The notes beneath the pieces are model-generated. The model was not told the DNA's origin and made no database searches. It worked only from the letters and a program-made list of their open reading frames with translations. A DNA stretch of 6,468 bases, taken from DASPXK01 sp035637315 (GTDB taxonomy: Bacteria > Chloroflexota > UBA6077 > JACCZL01). Positions 6,268 through 6,468 of the stretch are shown here, piece after piece. Position 1 is the stretch's first letter, and each line of letters opens with the position of its first letter. The stretch covers positions 1-6,468 of the forward strand of contig DASPXK010000031.1 of the NCBI GenBank assembly GCA_035637315.1, in the 5' to 3' direction. Both the position numbers and the translations under genes were made by a program.

Positions 6268-6468
6268 ATGTATTGCCCATCCTGTGGCACCGTACGCCCG
6301 CCAGGCCAGGATACGTGTTCAACTTGCAGGGCTCGACCGCGTCAAAGGCCTGATGCCGGAAAACGGCCGCCGGGCCTTCCATCACGCGGTCCCAGCGCAT
6401 ACCCCGGGGATCGTGAACGAAAGGAGTTCGACATGAGCGACTGGAACGCGAAGACCATCGCGGAGTTC
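6268..6468 (+). CDS. zinc-ribbon N-terminus in frame with the nitroreductase-family gene (partial)
   Basis: From ATG 6268 the frame is open to the window edge (67 codons). It begins MYCPSCGTVRPPGQDTCSTC, a zinc-ribbon with Cys3, Cys6, Cys17 and Cys20 (CX2C-X10-CX2C), followed by a Pro/Arg-rich linker of about 30 residues that runs in frame into MSDWNAKTIAEF at 6433. Such a ribbon-plus-linker head is common in bacteria. AGGAG (6262-6266) precedes the ATG by only one base, which is too close to be a good ribosome site. Two readings are possible: a real N-terminal zinc-ribbon fusion, or remains of a separate zinc-ribbon gene in front of an oxidoreductase that starts at 6433. The clear ribosome site at 6421 favours the second, while the complete absence of stops favours the first. 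Confidence 0.4.
   Translation, partial: MYCPSCGTVRPPGQDTCSTCRARPRQRPDAGKRPPGLPSRGPSAYPGDRERKEFDMSDWNAKTIAEF
6421..6426 (+). promoter_or_regulatory. ribosome binding site deciding the start at 6433
   Basis: AAGGAG lies six bases before ATG 6433, the best-placed Shine-Dalgarno sequence on the + strand of this window. It supports initiation at MSDWNAKT even though the frame is open upstream. Confidence 0.7.
6433..6468 (+). CDS. 5' end of a deazaflavin (F420)-dependent nitroreductase-family protein
   Basis: Only twelve codons are present, reading MSDWNAKTIAEF. This matches the characteristic N-terminus of the nitroreductase family deazaflavin-dependent oxidoreductases (Ddn-like split-barrel proteins; relatives from memory begin MSDWN..II.EFRANGG). 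Members use reduced F420 to reduce quinones or nitro compounds, and are abundant in Actinobacteria and Chloroflexota. The identification rests on a short stretch and on the good ribosome site at 6421-6426. The rest of the gene lies outside the window. Confidence 0.6.
   Translation, partial: MSDWNAKTIAEF

Noticed and set aside
6165..6353. 62-codon + strand frame
   Set aside because: Out of frame with the zinc-ribbon/oxidoreductase reading and with no motif or ribosome site.

Overview
The window is GC-rich with strong G/C third-position codon use. It carries a membrane-associated formate dehydrogenase operon on the + strand, then a short region with broken genes on the - strand, then the start of another + strand gene. 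I infer an uncultured high-GC bacterium, most likely Chloroflexota, with an actinobacterium as the alternative. The reasons are the formate dehydrogenase type (FDH-N-like alpha without a Tat leader, ferredoxin-like beta, NrfD-type membrane subunit), a likely F420-dependent oxidoreductase at the right edge, and several kinds of short dispersed repeat read through as protein. No marker gene fixes the taxon.

Layout. 1-81 is the 3' end of an unidentified gene. 78-323 is a small unknown protein. 320-3511 is the catalytic alpha subunit of formate dehydrogenase, a selenoprotein whose in-frame UGA (902-904) is followed by a bacterial SECIS hairpin. Conventional gene calling would split it in two. 3532-4398 is the four-cluster iron-sulfur beta subunit with one C-terminal membrane helix. 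4398-5462 is an NrfD-type polytopic membrane subunit. The first junctions are 4-bp ATGA overlaps (78-81 and 320-323) and beta/gamma overlap by 1 bp, so the unit looks translationally coupled. Its promoter lies upstream of the window.

How the genes work together. Alpha oxidises formate at a Mo/W-bis-MGD-selenocysteine centre, beta carries electrons through four [4Fe-4S] clusters, and the NrfD-like subunit should pass them to membrane quinone. The 81-residue protein is a candidate accessory factor by position only.

Three unrelated short repeats lie inside this operon: an inverted repeat covering the alpha stop codon (3473-3530), a 24-bp tandem duplication inside beta (3739-3786) and a pair of G/C hairpins in the 5' end of the gamma gene (4432-4491). 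All leave the frames open and add residues to the proteins.

5463-6028 holds a weak hairpin, a coding-like remnant on the - strand, and a GYD-domain gene with a good promoter and ribosome binding site but a TAA at codon 10. 6029-6267 is the divergent intergenic region with that promoter and a nested hairpin. From 6268 a zinc-ribbon-encoding frame runs without a stop into the start of a deazaflavin (F420)-dependent nitroreductase-family gene (start 6433), which leaves the window.
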